Shown: positions 23,044-31,704 of the stretch, one piece after another
How positions within the stretch are numbered: the stretch's first letter is position 1
Layout of the letters: each line of letters begins with the position of its first letter
NCBI RefSeq assembly: GCF_016834655.1
Contig: NZ_JAENHP010000020.1
Location: forward strand, 1 to 64,000
Source: Paractinoplanes ovalisporus
GTDB taxonomy: Bacteria > Actinomycetota > Actinomycetes > Mycobacteriales > Micromonosporaceae
Direction: 5' to 3'
DNA: 64,000 bases
Program-made: the position numbers and the translations under genes
Notes under the pieces: generated by a model
The model's database searches: none
What the model saw: the letters and a program-made list of their open reading frames with translations, nothing else
What the model was told of the DNA's origin: nothing

Positions 23044-24381
23044 TCAGCTTCCGGCCGGCTGGGGCTCGGACCCGGCCTTCTCCGACTCGCTTTCCCCGGG
23101 GATCGCGCGCAAGCGGATGCGAGTGATGGCGCGGCCGGTGATCTCGACGACCTCGGCCGTGTGGCCGTCGACCTGGACGACCTCGCCGGGGGTCGTCGGG
23201 ATGTGGCCGAGGCGGGACAGCACCAGGCCGGCCACCGTCGTGTAGTCGCCGTCGGTCAGGTTGGTGGCGTCGACCCCGATGTCGGGCAGGTCGTGCACCG
23301 GGAACGTGCCGGGCAGCAGCGTCGAGCCGTCCGGCTCGCGGACCACCGACTGCACGTCGCGGTCGGTCTCGTCGTAGATCTCGCCCACGACCTCCTCGAC
23401 CAGGTCCTCCATGGTCACGATGCCGTCGATGGCGCCGCGCTCGTCGACCACCAGCGCCAGCTGCTGGCGCTGGACACGGAGCTGGAGCATCGCGTCGGAC
23501 ACCTTGAGCGAGTCGGGCAGGAAGATCGGGGCGAACATATGGTCCCGTACGGGGCCCTGGGCGTCGACGAGATCACGCAGGTGCACCACGCCGAGCACGT
23601 CGTCGAGGCCCATCGGCCCGGTGACCGGCGCCCGCGAATGCCCACCGGCGACCAAGCGGCCCAGCGCCTCCCGCGAGTCCATGTCGGCCGGGACGACCAC
23701 CACGTCGCGGCGCGGGACCAGGATCTCGCGCAGCACCCGGTCGGCGATCTCGAACGCGCCGCTGATGATCGTGCGCTGCTCGGGCGTGAACTCCTGCTGC
23801 TGGGTCACGAGGTCGCGGATCTCCTCGGGCGAGACCTCTTCGCGGGACGCGTCGGGGTCGGCGCCGAGCAGCCGGACGACCATGTCGGTCGACTTGCCGA
23901 GCAGCCAGATGACCGGCCGGGACAGCGAGGACAGCATGTCGAGCGGGCGGGCCACCAGCAGCGCCCAGGTCTCGGCCCGCTGCATGGCGATGCGCTTGGG
24001 GGCGAGCTCGCCGACGACCAGGGTGAAGAACGTCAGGATGATCGTGACGATGACGATCGAGACCGGTTCGGCGGCCGATCCGAGGAAGTCGAGCGGGCCG
24101 TTCAGCGGGGCCGCCAGCGAGACCGCGGCCGAGGCGGAGGCCAGGAAGCCGGCCAGCGTGATGCCGATCTGGATCGTGGCCAGGAACCGGTTGGGGTCAC
24201 GGGCCAGCCGGGCCAGTGTGGCGCCGGCCTTCAAGCTGCGTTCCAGCCGCTGCAGCTGACTGTCGCGGAGTGAGACCAGAGCCATCTCACTGCCCGCGAA
24301 CAGGGCGTTGACCAGAACAAGAACAACGACGAGTACGACCTGCCACCCATAGCCGCCCAAGGCGGTTCCACTCTCCTTCAC
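23044..24381 (-). CDS. CNNM/CorC-type membrane protein (DUF21-CBS-CorC_HlyC)
   Basis: 445 residues from GTG 24381. Residues 1-190 form a DUF21 membrane domain with FAGSEMALVSLRDSQLQRL and VGELAPKRIAMQRAE. Two CBS motifs follow (about 200-330, with LVPRRDVVVVPADM and DGIVTMEDLVEEVVGEIYDE), then a CorC_HlyC domain (about 345-430). Family members transport or regulate magnesium and are often mislabelled hemolysin. It is downstream of ggt on the same strand, separated by a terminator-like hairpin, so it is probably a separate unit. Confidence 0.92.
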   Translation of the reverse strand: MKESGTALGGYGWQVVLVVVLVLVNALFAGSEMALVSLRDSQLQRLERSLKAGATLARLARDPNRFLATIQIGITLAGFLASASAAVSLAAPLNGPLDFLGSAAEPVSIVIVTIILTFFTLVVGELAPKRIAMQRAETWALLVARPLDMLSSLSRPVIWLLGKSTDMVVRLLGADPDASREEVSPEEIRDLVTQQQEFTPEQRTIISGAFEIADRVLREILVPRRDVVVVPADMDSREALGRLVAGGHSRAPVTGPMGLDDVLGVVHLRDLVDAQGPVRDHMFAPIFLPDSLKVSDAMLQLRVQRQQLALVVDERGAIDGIVTMEDLVEEVVGEIYDETDRDVQSVVREPDGSTLLPGTFPVHDLPDIGVDATNLTDGDYTTVAGLVLSRLGHIPTTPGEVVQVDGHTAEVVEITGRAITRIRLRAIPGESESEKAGSEPQPAGS

Positions 24382-24429
24382 GATCCGGGGCCTCAGACCG
24401 TACGGGAGAAAACTGAGTGCGCATCCAGG

Positions 24430-24456
24430 AAAGGGCCGGGGAATTCCCGGCCCTTT
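24430..24456 (-). terminator. Hairpin terminator after ggt
   Basis: AAAGGGCCGGG and CCCGGCCCTTT pair perfectly (11 bp) around the loop GAATT, 18 bp past the ggt stop. The A/T ends of the stem give a short T-run after it on the minus strand. Confidence 0.8.
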
Positions 24457-24473
24457 CACAGCTCAGCGTGGGT

Positions 24474-26267
24474 TTATCGAGGGTTGACGACTCCGGCCGC
24501 TCCACCGCCGCGGCGGACCGGCTCGGCCGAGGCGATGAAACCACCGCCGCGGGTGAACTCGATCGCCGTGGCGGCGCCGAGCTCGGGCACGTCGGGCCCG
24601 AACGTGTGCCCCAGCGCGGTCAGCGCCGGCCCGTACGTGGTGTGGAACGCCGGCTCGGCCTGGATGCCCGCGGTGTTGCGCTGCGAGGCCCGGGGAGCGG
24701 CCATCGCGTCGGGCAGGGACTGGCCGAGCACGACCCGGTTGAGCAGGATCTGCAGGACCGTCGTGATGATCGTCGCGCCGCCGGGCGAGCCCAGCGCGAG
24801 GAACGGCTTGCCGTCCTGCAGCACGATCGTCGGCGACATCGAGCTGCGCGGCCGCTTGGTCGGGCCGGGCAGGTTCGGGTCGGCCGCGGGGGCCTGCGTG
24901 TTGGTGAAGTTGAAGTCGGTCAGCTCGTTGTTGAGCAGGAAGCCCCGGCCGGGCACGACCATCGCGTTGCCACCGGTCTGCTCGATCGTGAACGTGTATT
25001 CGACGATGTTGCCCCAGCGGTCGGCGACGGTCAGGTTGGTCGTGCTCTGCCCCTGCTCGGTGGGCCCGCCGACGGTGGCCGGGGTGCAGCCGGAGGCGTT
25101 GAGGTCACCCGGCGGCACGGGCTTGGTCAGCGCGGCGCCCGGCTTGATCTGGCACGCACGCTGCCTGGCCCAGCCGTCCGACACGAGCTTCCGCAAGACC
25201 GAGTTCTTCGTGTACGCCCCCACGTAGCGGTTGCGGTCGGCGAAGCTCAGCGCCGAGGCCTCGAGGTAGTAGTGCAGCGCCTTCGTGACGTCGCTCTTGG
25301 AGAGGCCGGCCGTTTCGAGGATGTTGAGGGCCTCGCTGACCGCCACGCCGCCGCTGGACGGGGTCGACATCCCGTACACCGTCAGGTCTTTGAACTTCGA
25401 CTTCGTCGGCTCGGGGTGGCGCAGCTCGTAGTTCCTGAGGTCGTTCAACGTCAGCGTGCCCGGCCGGATCGGGAACGCCCAGCTCCCCACGGGGTTGCTG
25501 GACACCGGCGGGTTCTGGACCGTCTTCACGATGTCGCGGGCCACCGCCCCCTCGTAGAGGACGTCGATGCCCTTTTTGGCGATCAGCCGGTAGGTGGCCG
25601 CCAGGTCGGGGTTGCGCTGGGTCGAGCCCACCGCCGGCGGCGTCCCGTTCGGCAGGTAGAGCGCCTTGGTCGCGTCGAACTGCCCGAACGCGGCGGCGTT
25701 GTCGGCGATCTGCTGGCGGAACGTGGCGTCGACCGGGAAGCCCTTGTCACCGACCCGGGCGGCCGGTTCGAGCAGGCTCGCCAGCGACTTCGTGCCCCAC
25801 TGGCGCACTGCCGACTGCCAGGTGGCCAGGGTGCCGGGCGTGCCGACCGAGAGGCCGGAGACGCGGGCCTCCTGGAAGTCGTACGGCGTGTTGTCGGCCG
25901 GGTCGATGAAGTGGGTCTCCTTCATCGTGGCCGGGCCGCTCTCGCGGCCGTCGATCGTGGAGACGCTGCGCTTGCGGGCGTCGTAGTAGACGAAGAAGCC
26001 GCCGCCCCCGATGCCGGCCGAGAACGGCTCGGTGACGCCGAGGGTCGCGGCCGCCGCCACCGCCGCGTCGACCGCGTTGCCGCCGCGGCGCAGCACGTCG
26101 AGGCCGACCGCGGTGGCCGTGGGGTCGACCGTGGAGACCGCGCCGCCGTACCCGGTCGCGGTGGGTCCGAGCTTCTGGCCGTAGCCGCCCCCGGCCAGCG
26201 CCGGCGAGGGCGCCACGAGCAGGGTCGCGGCCAGGGATGTCACGCCAAGGACCGGCAGAATCCGCAT
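24474..26267 (-). CDS. ggt: Gamma-glutamyltransferase (secreted)
   Basis: 597 residues with a Sec signal peptide (MRILPVLGVTSLAATLLVAPSPALA). It cleaves or transfers the gamma-glutamyl group of glutathione-like peptides and matures by self-cleavage. Thr409 in QSTTNLTVADRWGN is the expected new N-terminal nucleophile of the small subunit. Other family marks are DAAVAAAATLGVTEPFSAGIGGGGFFVYYD, STIDGRESGP, PSSGGVAVSEALNILE, RGFLLNNELTDF and LGSPGGATIITTVLQ. Because the host probably uses mycothiol, the natural substrate may be external peptides. It is a single gene, ending at the hairpin at 24,430. Confidence 0.95.
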   Translation of the reverse strand: MRILPVLGVTSLAATLLVAPSPALAGGGYGQKLGPTATGYGGAVSTVDPTATAVGLDVLRRGGNAVDAAVAAAATLGVTEPFSAGIGGGGFFVYYDARKRSVSTIDGRESGPATMKETHFIDPADNTPYDFQEARVSGLSVGTPGTLATWQSAVRQWGTKSLASLLEPAARVGDKGFPVDATFRQQIADNAAAFGQFDATKALYLPNGTPPAVGSTQRNPDLAATYRLIAKKGIDVLYEGAVARDIVKTVQNPPVSSNPVGSWAFPIRPGTLTLNDLRNYELRHPEPTKSKFKDLTVYGMSTPSSGGVAVSEALNILETAGLSKSDVTKALHYYLEASALSFADRNRYVGAYTKNSVLRKLVSDGWARQRACQIKPGAALTKPVPPGDLNASGCTPATVGGPTEQGQSTTNLTVADRWGNIVEYTFTIEQTGGNAMVVPGRGFLLNNELTDFNFTNTQAPAADPNLPGPTKRPRSSMSPTIVLQDGKPFLALGSPGGATIITTVLQILLNRVVLGQSLPDAMAAPRASQRNTAGIQAEPAFHTTYGPALTALGHTFGPDVPELGAATAIEFTRGGGFIASAEPVRRGGGAAGVVNPR

Positions 26268-26345
26268 TGATCCTCCGAAGACAGTGCTGTTGGTCTATCC
26301 CTGCCTACCAGATCCGTCGGGAATACGCCCCCCGAGTTGGAACAC

Positions 26346-27092
26346 TCACCACGGCACGGTGCCGTTGTCGTCGAAGAACCCGCCGGTCGGGCACTCCCGG
26401 CCCAGCGTGGCCAGCCGCACGACGATCGCGGCGCCCTCGGCCGCGGTCCGGGTCAGCGTGAACGGCAGGCCCTGGGCGAAGTCGGTGTCGCAGGCGCCGG
26501 GCGCGATCGCGTTGACCAGGATCCCGTCGCGGGACAGCGCCTTCGCGTACTGCACCGTCAGCATGTTCAGCGCGGCCTTCGACGCCGGGTAGCCCAGCGA
26601 GCCCGGCATCCGGCTCAGATAGTGGGTGGCGTCGTTCATCCAGGTCATCGACGAGGTGCCACTGGACACGTTCACGATCCGCGCGGCGGAGGAGCGCCGC
26701 AGCAGCGGCAGCATCGCCTCGGTGACGGCTATCACGCCGAACAGGTTCGTCTCGAACACTGCCCGCACCTCGTCGAGGTGCACCGAACCGGGCGCCTGGC
26801 CCGCGAACCCGCCGGAGATGCCGGCGTTGTTGACCAGAACGTCCAGGCGGCCGAACCGGTCGCCGATCTCTTCGGCCGCCGCGGTCACGCCGCGCTGGTC
26901 GGTCACGTCGAGACCGATCGGATACGCCTCGCCGCCCGCCGCGCGGATCTCGTCGGCCGCGGCCGCACCTTTCCCACGGTCCCGGGCGCCGACCAGCACC
27001 GTCATCCCGAGGCCGGCGAACCGATCCGCGACGGCCCGCCCGATCCCCTTGTTCGCCCCCGTCACCAGCACGATCGCTGCATCATCAGTCAT
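26346..27092 (-). CDS. SDR family oxidoreductase
   Basis: 248 residues from the ATG at 27092. TGANKGIG near the start, NNAG, the NVSSG serine region and YPASK give a complete classical SDR active site. It is similar in sequence and C-terminal tail to the SDR at 2719-3426, suggesting paralogues. It is divergent from a LysR-type regulator with a 69-bp gap, the usual arrangement for a LysR target. The substrate is unknown; a carbonyl compound is likely. Confidence 0.9.
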   Translation of the reverse strand: MTDDAAIVLVTGANKGIGRAVADRFAGLGMTVLVGARDRGKGAAAADEIRAAGGEAYPIGLDVTDQRGVTAAAEEIGDRFGRLDVLVNNAGISGGFAGQAPGSVHLDEVRAVFETNLFGVIAVTEAMLPLLRRSSAARIVNVSSGTSSMTWMNDATHYLSRMPGSLGYPASKAALNMLTVQYAKALSRDGILVNAIAPGACDTDFAQGLPFTLTRTAAEGAAIVVRLATLGRECPTGGFFDDNGTVPW

Positions 27093-27161
27093 GCCTCCAG
27101 ACGACCACCGCCCGGCGTCACGGACCAGGATCCGCCCGATCTCGATCGATACCCTAAAGAT

Positions 27162-27986
27162 ATGGACATCGAGATGCGGGAGCTTCGCTACTTCGTGGCG
27201 GTGGCCGAGGAACTGCACTTCGGACGGGCGGCCCGCCGGCTCAACATCGCCCAGCCGCCGTTGTCCCGGGCGATCCGCCTGCTCGAGCGGCGGATGGGTG
27301 TCACCCTTCTGGAGCGCACCAGTCGCGAGGTTCACCTGACCCCGGCCGGCGAGGTGCTCCTGGCCGAGGGCCGAGGTGCTCTGGATGCGGCGGCCGCGGC
27401 GGTACGGCGTACGCAACGGGCCGCCGAGACCACCCGGCGTCTGGTGCTGGCGCTCAAACCGGGCGGTGACGGCGGCTTGTTGCGGTCGATCCTGGACCGC
27501 TACGCGGCCACACCCGGCGCCGTCCCGGTCGATCTGGCCTTCAGCGCCGGCGAACGCGCCCAGATGGTCCGCGACGGCCGCGCTGACCTCGCGTTGCTGC
27601 ACCGGCCGCAGAACGACCTGACCGGACTGGACAGCGACGACCTTCTCACCCAGGACCAGGTCGTGGTGCTTCCGGAGGGCCACCGGCTGGCGGCCCAGGA
27701 CACGGTGTCGATGGCCGACCTGAGCGGCGAGACGCTGCCCCGCTGGCCGGAGGCCCGCCCCGGCGTGACCGGCTATCCGATCAGTGACACGAACCAGCTG
27801 ATGCAACTCATCATGCTCGGACGGATGGTCGCGGTGCTGCCGGAGTCGATCCGTGACCGCGTGCCGCCGGGCGCGGTCTGGCGGCCGGTCACGGACGCCG
27901 TTCCGGCCACCGTCGTGATCGCCTGGTCCCGGGACAGCACGTCCCGCCAGGTCGCCGCCTTCGTCGCGGCCAGCGCGCCGCACTGA
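27162..27986 (+). CDS. LysR family transcriptional regulator
   Basis: 274 residues. The N-terminal helix-turn-helix (about 5-65) reads LRYFVAVAEELHFGRAARRLNIAQPPLSRAIRLLERRMG. The co-inducer domain (about 90-270) has the usual periplasmic-binding fold but is slightly short. The start is ATG 27162, with another ATG four codons on. The 69-bp gap to the SDR start contains ATCTCGATCGAT and TACCCTAAAGATA near the LysR start, suitable for autoregulation. The predicted target is the divergent SDR. Confidence 0.92.
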   Translation: MDIEMRELRYFVAVAEELHFGRAARRLNIAQPPLSRAIRLLERRMGVTLLERTSREVHLTPAGEVLLAEGRGALDAAAAAVRRTQRAAETTRRLVLALKPGGDGGLLRSILDRYAATPGAVPVDLAFSAGERAQMVRDGRADLALLHRPQNDLTGLDSDDLLTQDQVVVLPEGHRLAAQDTVSMADLSGETLPRWPEARPGVTGYPISDTNQLMQLIMLGRMVAVLPESIRDRVPPGAVWRPVTDAVPATVVIAWSRDSTSRQVAAFVAASAPH

Positions 27987-27998
27987 GACCGACAACGT

Positions 27999-29918
27999 TC
28001 AGGAGTGCGCGGCCCACGTCTCGAACATGGCCGCATAGCGACCGCCCGCGGCCACCAGCTCGTCGTGGCTGCCGGTCTCGACGATGTGGTGGTCGTCGAC
28101 CACGATGATCCGGTCGGCGCGCATCGCCGTGGACAGACGGTGGGCGACCAGGATCGCCGTCCGGCCCTCCAGCAGCGCGTCCAGCGCTGCCTCGACGCGC
28201 AGCTCCGAGCGCAGGTCCAGACTGGACGTGGCCTCGTCGAGCACCACCACCCGCGGCTCGGCCAGGAACGCCCGGGCCAGCGCCAGCAACTGCCGCTCCC
28301 CCGACGACACCGATTGACCACGTTCGTGCAGCGGCGTGTCCAGGCCCTCGGGCGAGCGGGAGACCAGCTCGCGCAGGCCGACCGCGTCGACCGCGGCCCA
28401 GATCTCGTCGTCGGTGGCCGTGGGACGGGCGAAGGCGATGTTGTCGCGCAGCGTGCCGGCGAACAGGAACGGTTCCTGCGGGACGACCCCGATCTGGGTG
28501 CGCAGCGATTCCAGGGTGACGTCGCGCAGATCGTGGCCGTCGATCGTGATGCGGCCCGAGGTCGGGTCGTAGAGCCGGGTCACCAGCTTGGCCAGCGTCG
28601 ATTTGCCGGCGCCGGTCGGGCCGACGCAGGCAACAGTCTCGCCGGGCGAGATGTCCAAATTGACGCCCGCCAGCACCGGACGGTCCGAGGAATAGCCGAA
28701 GGTCACGTCATCGAAAACGATCTTCCCGGTGACCGGCGGCAGAACGACGGCGTCCGGCGCGGTGACAACCGACGGAACAGAAGACAACAGCCCCCGGATC
28801 TTGCCGATCGCGGCCTTGCCCTGCTGGTACTGCGTGTAGAGCTGCACCAATTGCTGCACCGGCTGGAAGAACGAGTTCACGTAGAGGACGAACGCCGTCA
28901 GCTCTCCGATCGTCAGCGAGCCCCGCAGCACCATCCGCCCGCCGACCAGCAGCAGCACGGCCATCGCGATCAGGCCGATCACCGACGTACCGGGGCCGTA
29001 GATCGCGTTGATCCGCCCGGTGAAGTCGTTCGCGTCGCGGTAGCCGCCGACCACCTCACGATGGGCGACGACGTTGCGCTCCTGGCGGTTGTGGGCGGTC
29101 ACTACCCGTACGCCGTTCAGGCTCTCGGACAGGTCGGCGAACATGGTGGCGATGGCGTCGCGCTGGCGGTTGTAGCCACGGTCGGCCGCGTGCCGGAACC
29201 ACAGCGACGCGATCGTCAGCGGCGGCACGACCAGGGCCAGCGTGATGATCGCCAGGTAGGCGTTGTAGTGGAACAGCACCCCGGTGACGACCACCATGGT
29301 CAGCCCCTGGATCAGGAACTGGGCGAAGCCGTCCTGCAGCAGGCTCTGCAACGACTCCACATCGGAGGTCATCCGGGTCATGGTGACCCCGGCCTTCTCG
29401 CGGGTGTAGTAGTCGAGCGACATCCGCTGCAGGTGGGCGAAGATGCGGATGCGCAGGTCACGGGTGGCGGCGGCCGCCAGCAGGCCACTCTTGCGCATGC
29501 GTACGGCGGTGGCCACGCCGGTGAGCAGCACCGCCGCCACGAAGCAGACCGTTGCCAGGATCAGGACCCGCAGGTTGCCGGCCGAGATGCCGTGGTCGAT
29601 GCCGATCTGCAGCAGGTAGGGGCCGATCTGCAGCAGCAGCGTCTCGACTCCGATCGCGAGCGACGCCGCGATCAGCAGGCCGGGCCGGCCCAGCAGCAGC
29701 CGGGTCATCGAGATGCGCCGCCCCGAGTCGCCGACCGGGTCGTACGAGACGCCGGGATCGCCGTGCTCGGGCTCGCGCGCCTCCAGCTGGGCGACGCCCT
29801 CACGCAGGTCGTCGGGGATGCCAGCGAACGGCAGCCCGTTGCCCTTGCGACCGGCCGCGCCGACCGTGGGGCGCCCGCCGACGTTGAAGCCCCCGAACCC
29901 ACCCCCGTACATGCTCAT
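27999..29918 (-). CDS. ABC exporter subunit with canonical catalytic glutamate
   Basis: 639 residues: a Gly-rich cytoplasmic start (MSMYGGGFGGFNVGG), six membrane helices (about 75-345), then the ATPase domain. Walker A is GPTGAGKST, Walker B is VVVLDEATSSLD with the catalytic Glu, and the H-loop is LVAHRLST. The signature is degenerate, VSSGERQ instead of LSGGQ. Its partner, encoded just upstream, has the opposite pattern, so the two should form a heterodimer with one active site. The ATG at 29918 overlaps the partner's stop by 4 bp (ATGA) and has GGAGG. Likely a drug, lipid or peptide exporter. Confidence 0.93.
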   Translation of the reverse strand: MSMYGGGFGGFNVGGRPTVGAAGRKGNGLPFAGIPDDLREGVAQLEAREPEHGDPGVSYDPVGDSGRRISMTRLLLGRPGLLIAASLAIGVETLLLQIGPYLLQIGIDHGISAGNLRVLILATVCFVAAVLLTGVATAVRMRKSGLLAAAATRDLRIRIFAHLQRMSLDYYTREKAGVTMTRMTSDVESLQSLLQDGFAQFLIQGLTMVVVTGVLFHYNAYLAIITLALVVPPLTIASLWFRHAADRGYNRQRDAIATMFADLSESLNGVRVVTAHNRQERNVVAHREVVGGYRDANDFTGRINAIYGPGTSVIGLIAMAVLLLVGGRMVLRGSLTIGELTAFVLYVNSFFQPVQQLVQLYTQYQQGKAAIGKIRGLLSSVPSVVTAPDAVVLPPVTGKIVFDDVTFGYSSDRPVLAGVNLDISPGETVACVGPTGAGKSTLAKLVTRLYDPTSGRITIDGHDLRDVTLESLRTQIGVVPQEPFLFAGTLRDNIAFARPTATDDEIWAAVDAVGLRELVSRSPEGLDTPLHERGQSVSSGERQLLALARAFLAEPRVVVLDEATSSLDLRSELRVEAALDALLEGRTAILVAHRLSTAMRADRIIVVDDHHIVETGSHDELVAAGGRYAAMFETWAAHS

Positions 29919-31693
29919 GACGGAACCTCCGCGGAAGAAGCGGAAGAAGCGGAAGCCAGAACGGCGGCGTACCGCGGTTCGGAAGCCAGCAGCGAGGCGT
30001 GCGTGCCGTCGGCGATCACCCGGCCACCCTCCATCAGCACGACCCGGTCGGCCAGCCCGATCGTGGACAGCCGGTGCGCGACGATCAGCGTGGTCCGCCC
30101 GCGCATCTGGTCGCGCAGCGAGGAGTGGATGCGCTGCTCCACGGTCACGTCGATGGCGCTGGTGGCGTCGTCGAGCACCAGCACCGGCGGGTTGACCAGC
30201 AGCGCCCGCGCGATCGCGACGCGTTGCCGCTGGCCGCCGCTCAGCGTGTAGCCGCGTTCGCCGACCACGGTGTCGTAGCCGTCGGGCAGCGCGCGGATGA
30301 ACTCGTCGGCGCCGGCCGCGATCGCCGCCGACTCGACCTCGGCCCGGGAGGCTTCCGGTTTCCCGTACGCGATGTTGTCGTGCAGGGAGAGCGAGAAGAG
30401 GAACGGCTCGTCGGGCACGATGCCGACCTGCTGCCGCAACGACTCCAGCGCGAGCGAGCGCACGTCGTGCCCGTCGATCGTGACCCGCCCGGCCGAGACG
30501 TCGTAGAAACGCGCGATCAGCCGGCCCAGTGTCGACTTGCCCGACCCGGTCCCGCCCACCACGGCCACCGTCTCCCCGGCCCGGATGCGCAGGTTCAGTC
30601 CGTCCAGGGCGGGAGTTCCGTTCGGGTACGCGAAACCGACCTCGTCGAACGCAAGATCCCCGCGCAGCGGCACCACGACCGGTTCCGGCCCGTCCACCAC
30701 GTCGCTCGGCGTGTCGAGGATGTCGTAGATCCGCCGCGCGGACGCCGAGGCCCGCTGCCCCATCATGATCATCATGCCGAGCAGGCGGAACGGCGGCTGG
30801 AGCATCAGCACGTACGAGTTGAACGCGACGATCGTGCCCACGGTGGTGCTGCCCTCGATCACCATCCAGCCGCCGACCAGCAGCACCAGCGCCAGCCCGA
30901 GGCGCGGCAGGTTGTCGAGCACCGGGTTCCAGCGGCTGCGGATGCGGGCGTCCTGCCGGTAGGCCCACCGGATGCGGTCGGCGCTCTCGGCGAGCTGGCG
31001 CAGCTGACGGCCCTCGGCCGAGAACGCCTTCACGATCCGGACGCCCTGGATGTTCTCGTCGACCACGGTCGCGAGCTGGGCCAGCCGGGCCTGGATCATC
31101 CAGGACACCGGGAAGATCGCCTTGCGCATGCTGACGCCGAGCAGCCCGATGACCGGCATGGTCGCCATCGCCACGATCGCGAGCGGCACGTTGATCGAGA
31201 GCATCAGGCCGAAGGCGACCACCGCGATCAGGCACTGTACGAGGATCGACGGGCCGAACGAGAGGTAGAGCTGGACGGCTCGGATGTCGGAGCCGGAGCG
31301 CGACATCAGTTCGCCGGTCTGCACCCGGTCGTAGAAGCCGAACGGCATGCGGGCCAGGTGGGCGTAGACGATGTTGCGCAGGTCGTATTCGAGTTCAAAC
31401 GCGGTACGCAGCAGATAGAGCCGCGCCAGAAAGTTGATCAGCCCTTGCAGCAGGGCCAGCCCGACGATCCACCAGACGTACGTGCTGAGCTGCGCGGTCT
31501 TCTCGACGATGGCGTCGTCGATGCCGACCCGCACCAGGTTGGGGATCTGCACCTGCACGATCAGGCCGGCGAAGGACAGCGTGAGCGACGTGATCAGCAG
31601 AGCCCGGTGGGCCTTGACCAGCGGCAGCGCCCGCCGCAGCCAGCTCTTGCGGGCGTCCGGATCGATGGATGCCCGGGGCGCGCGACGGGTCAA
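29915..31693 (-). CDS. ABC exporter subunit with degenerate Walker B
   Basis: 592 residues with six membrane helices (about 35-310) and an ATPase domain. Walker A is GGTGSGKST (near residue 386), the signature is canonical LSGGQRQR, but Walker B is VLVLDDATSAID: Asp replaces the catalytic Glu. This is the hallmark of the degenerate-site half of heterodimeric exporters such as BmrCD-type pumps. The C-terminal end is a Ser/Ala repeat from a 9-bp GCGGAAGAA run. The start is TTG 31693 with GGGAGG. It is 11 bp downstream of the MFS gene, so MFS-ABC-ABC form one operon. Confidence 0.93.
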   Translation of the reverse strand: MTRRAPRASIDPDARKSWLRRALPLVKAHRALLITSLTLSFAGLIVQVQIPNLVRVGIDDAIVEKTAQLSTYVWWIVGLALLQGLINFLARLYLLRTAFELEYDLRNIVYAHLARMPFGFYDRVQTGELMSRSGSDIRAVQLYLSFGPSILVQCLIAVVAFGLMLSINVPLAIVAMATMPVIGLLGVSMRKAIFPVSWMIQARLAQLATVVDENIQGVRIVKAFSAEGRQLRQLAESADRIRWAYRQDARIRSRWNPVLDNLPRLGLALVLLVGGWMVIEGSTTVGTIVAFNSYVLMLQPPFRLLGMMIMMGQRASASARRIYDILDTPSDVVDGPEPVVVPLRGDLAFDEVGFAYPNGTPALDGLNLRIRAGETVAVVGGTGSGKSTLGRLIARFYDVSAGRVTIDGHDVRSLALESLRQQVGIVPDEPFLFSLSLHDNIAYGKPEASRAEVESAAIAAGADEFIRALPDGYDTVVGERGYTLSGGQRQRVAIARALLVNPPVLVLDDATSAIDVTVEQRIHSSLRDQMRGRTTLIVAHRLSTIGLADRVVLMEGGRVIADGTHASLLASEPRYAAVLASASSASSAEVPS

Positions 31694-31704
31694 ACGGGCC
31701 TCCC

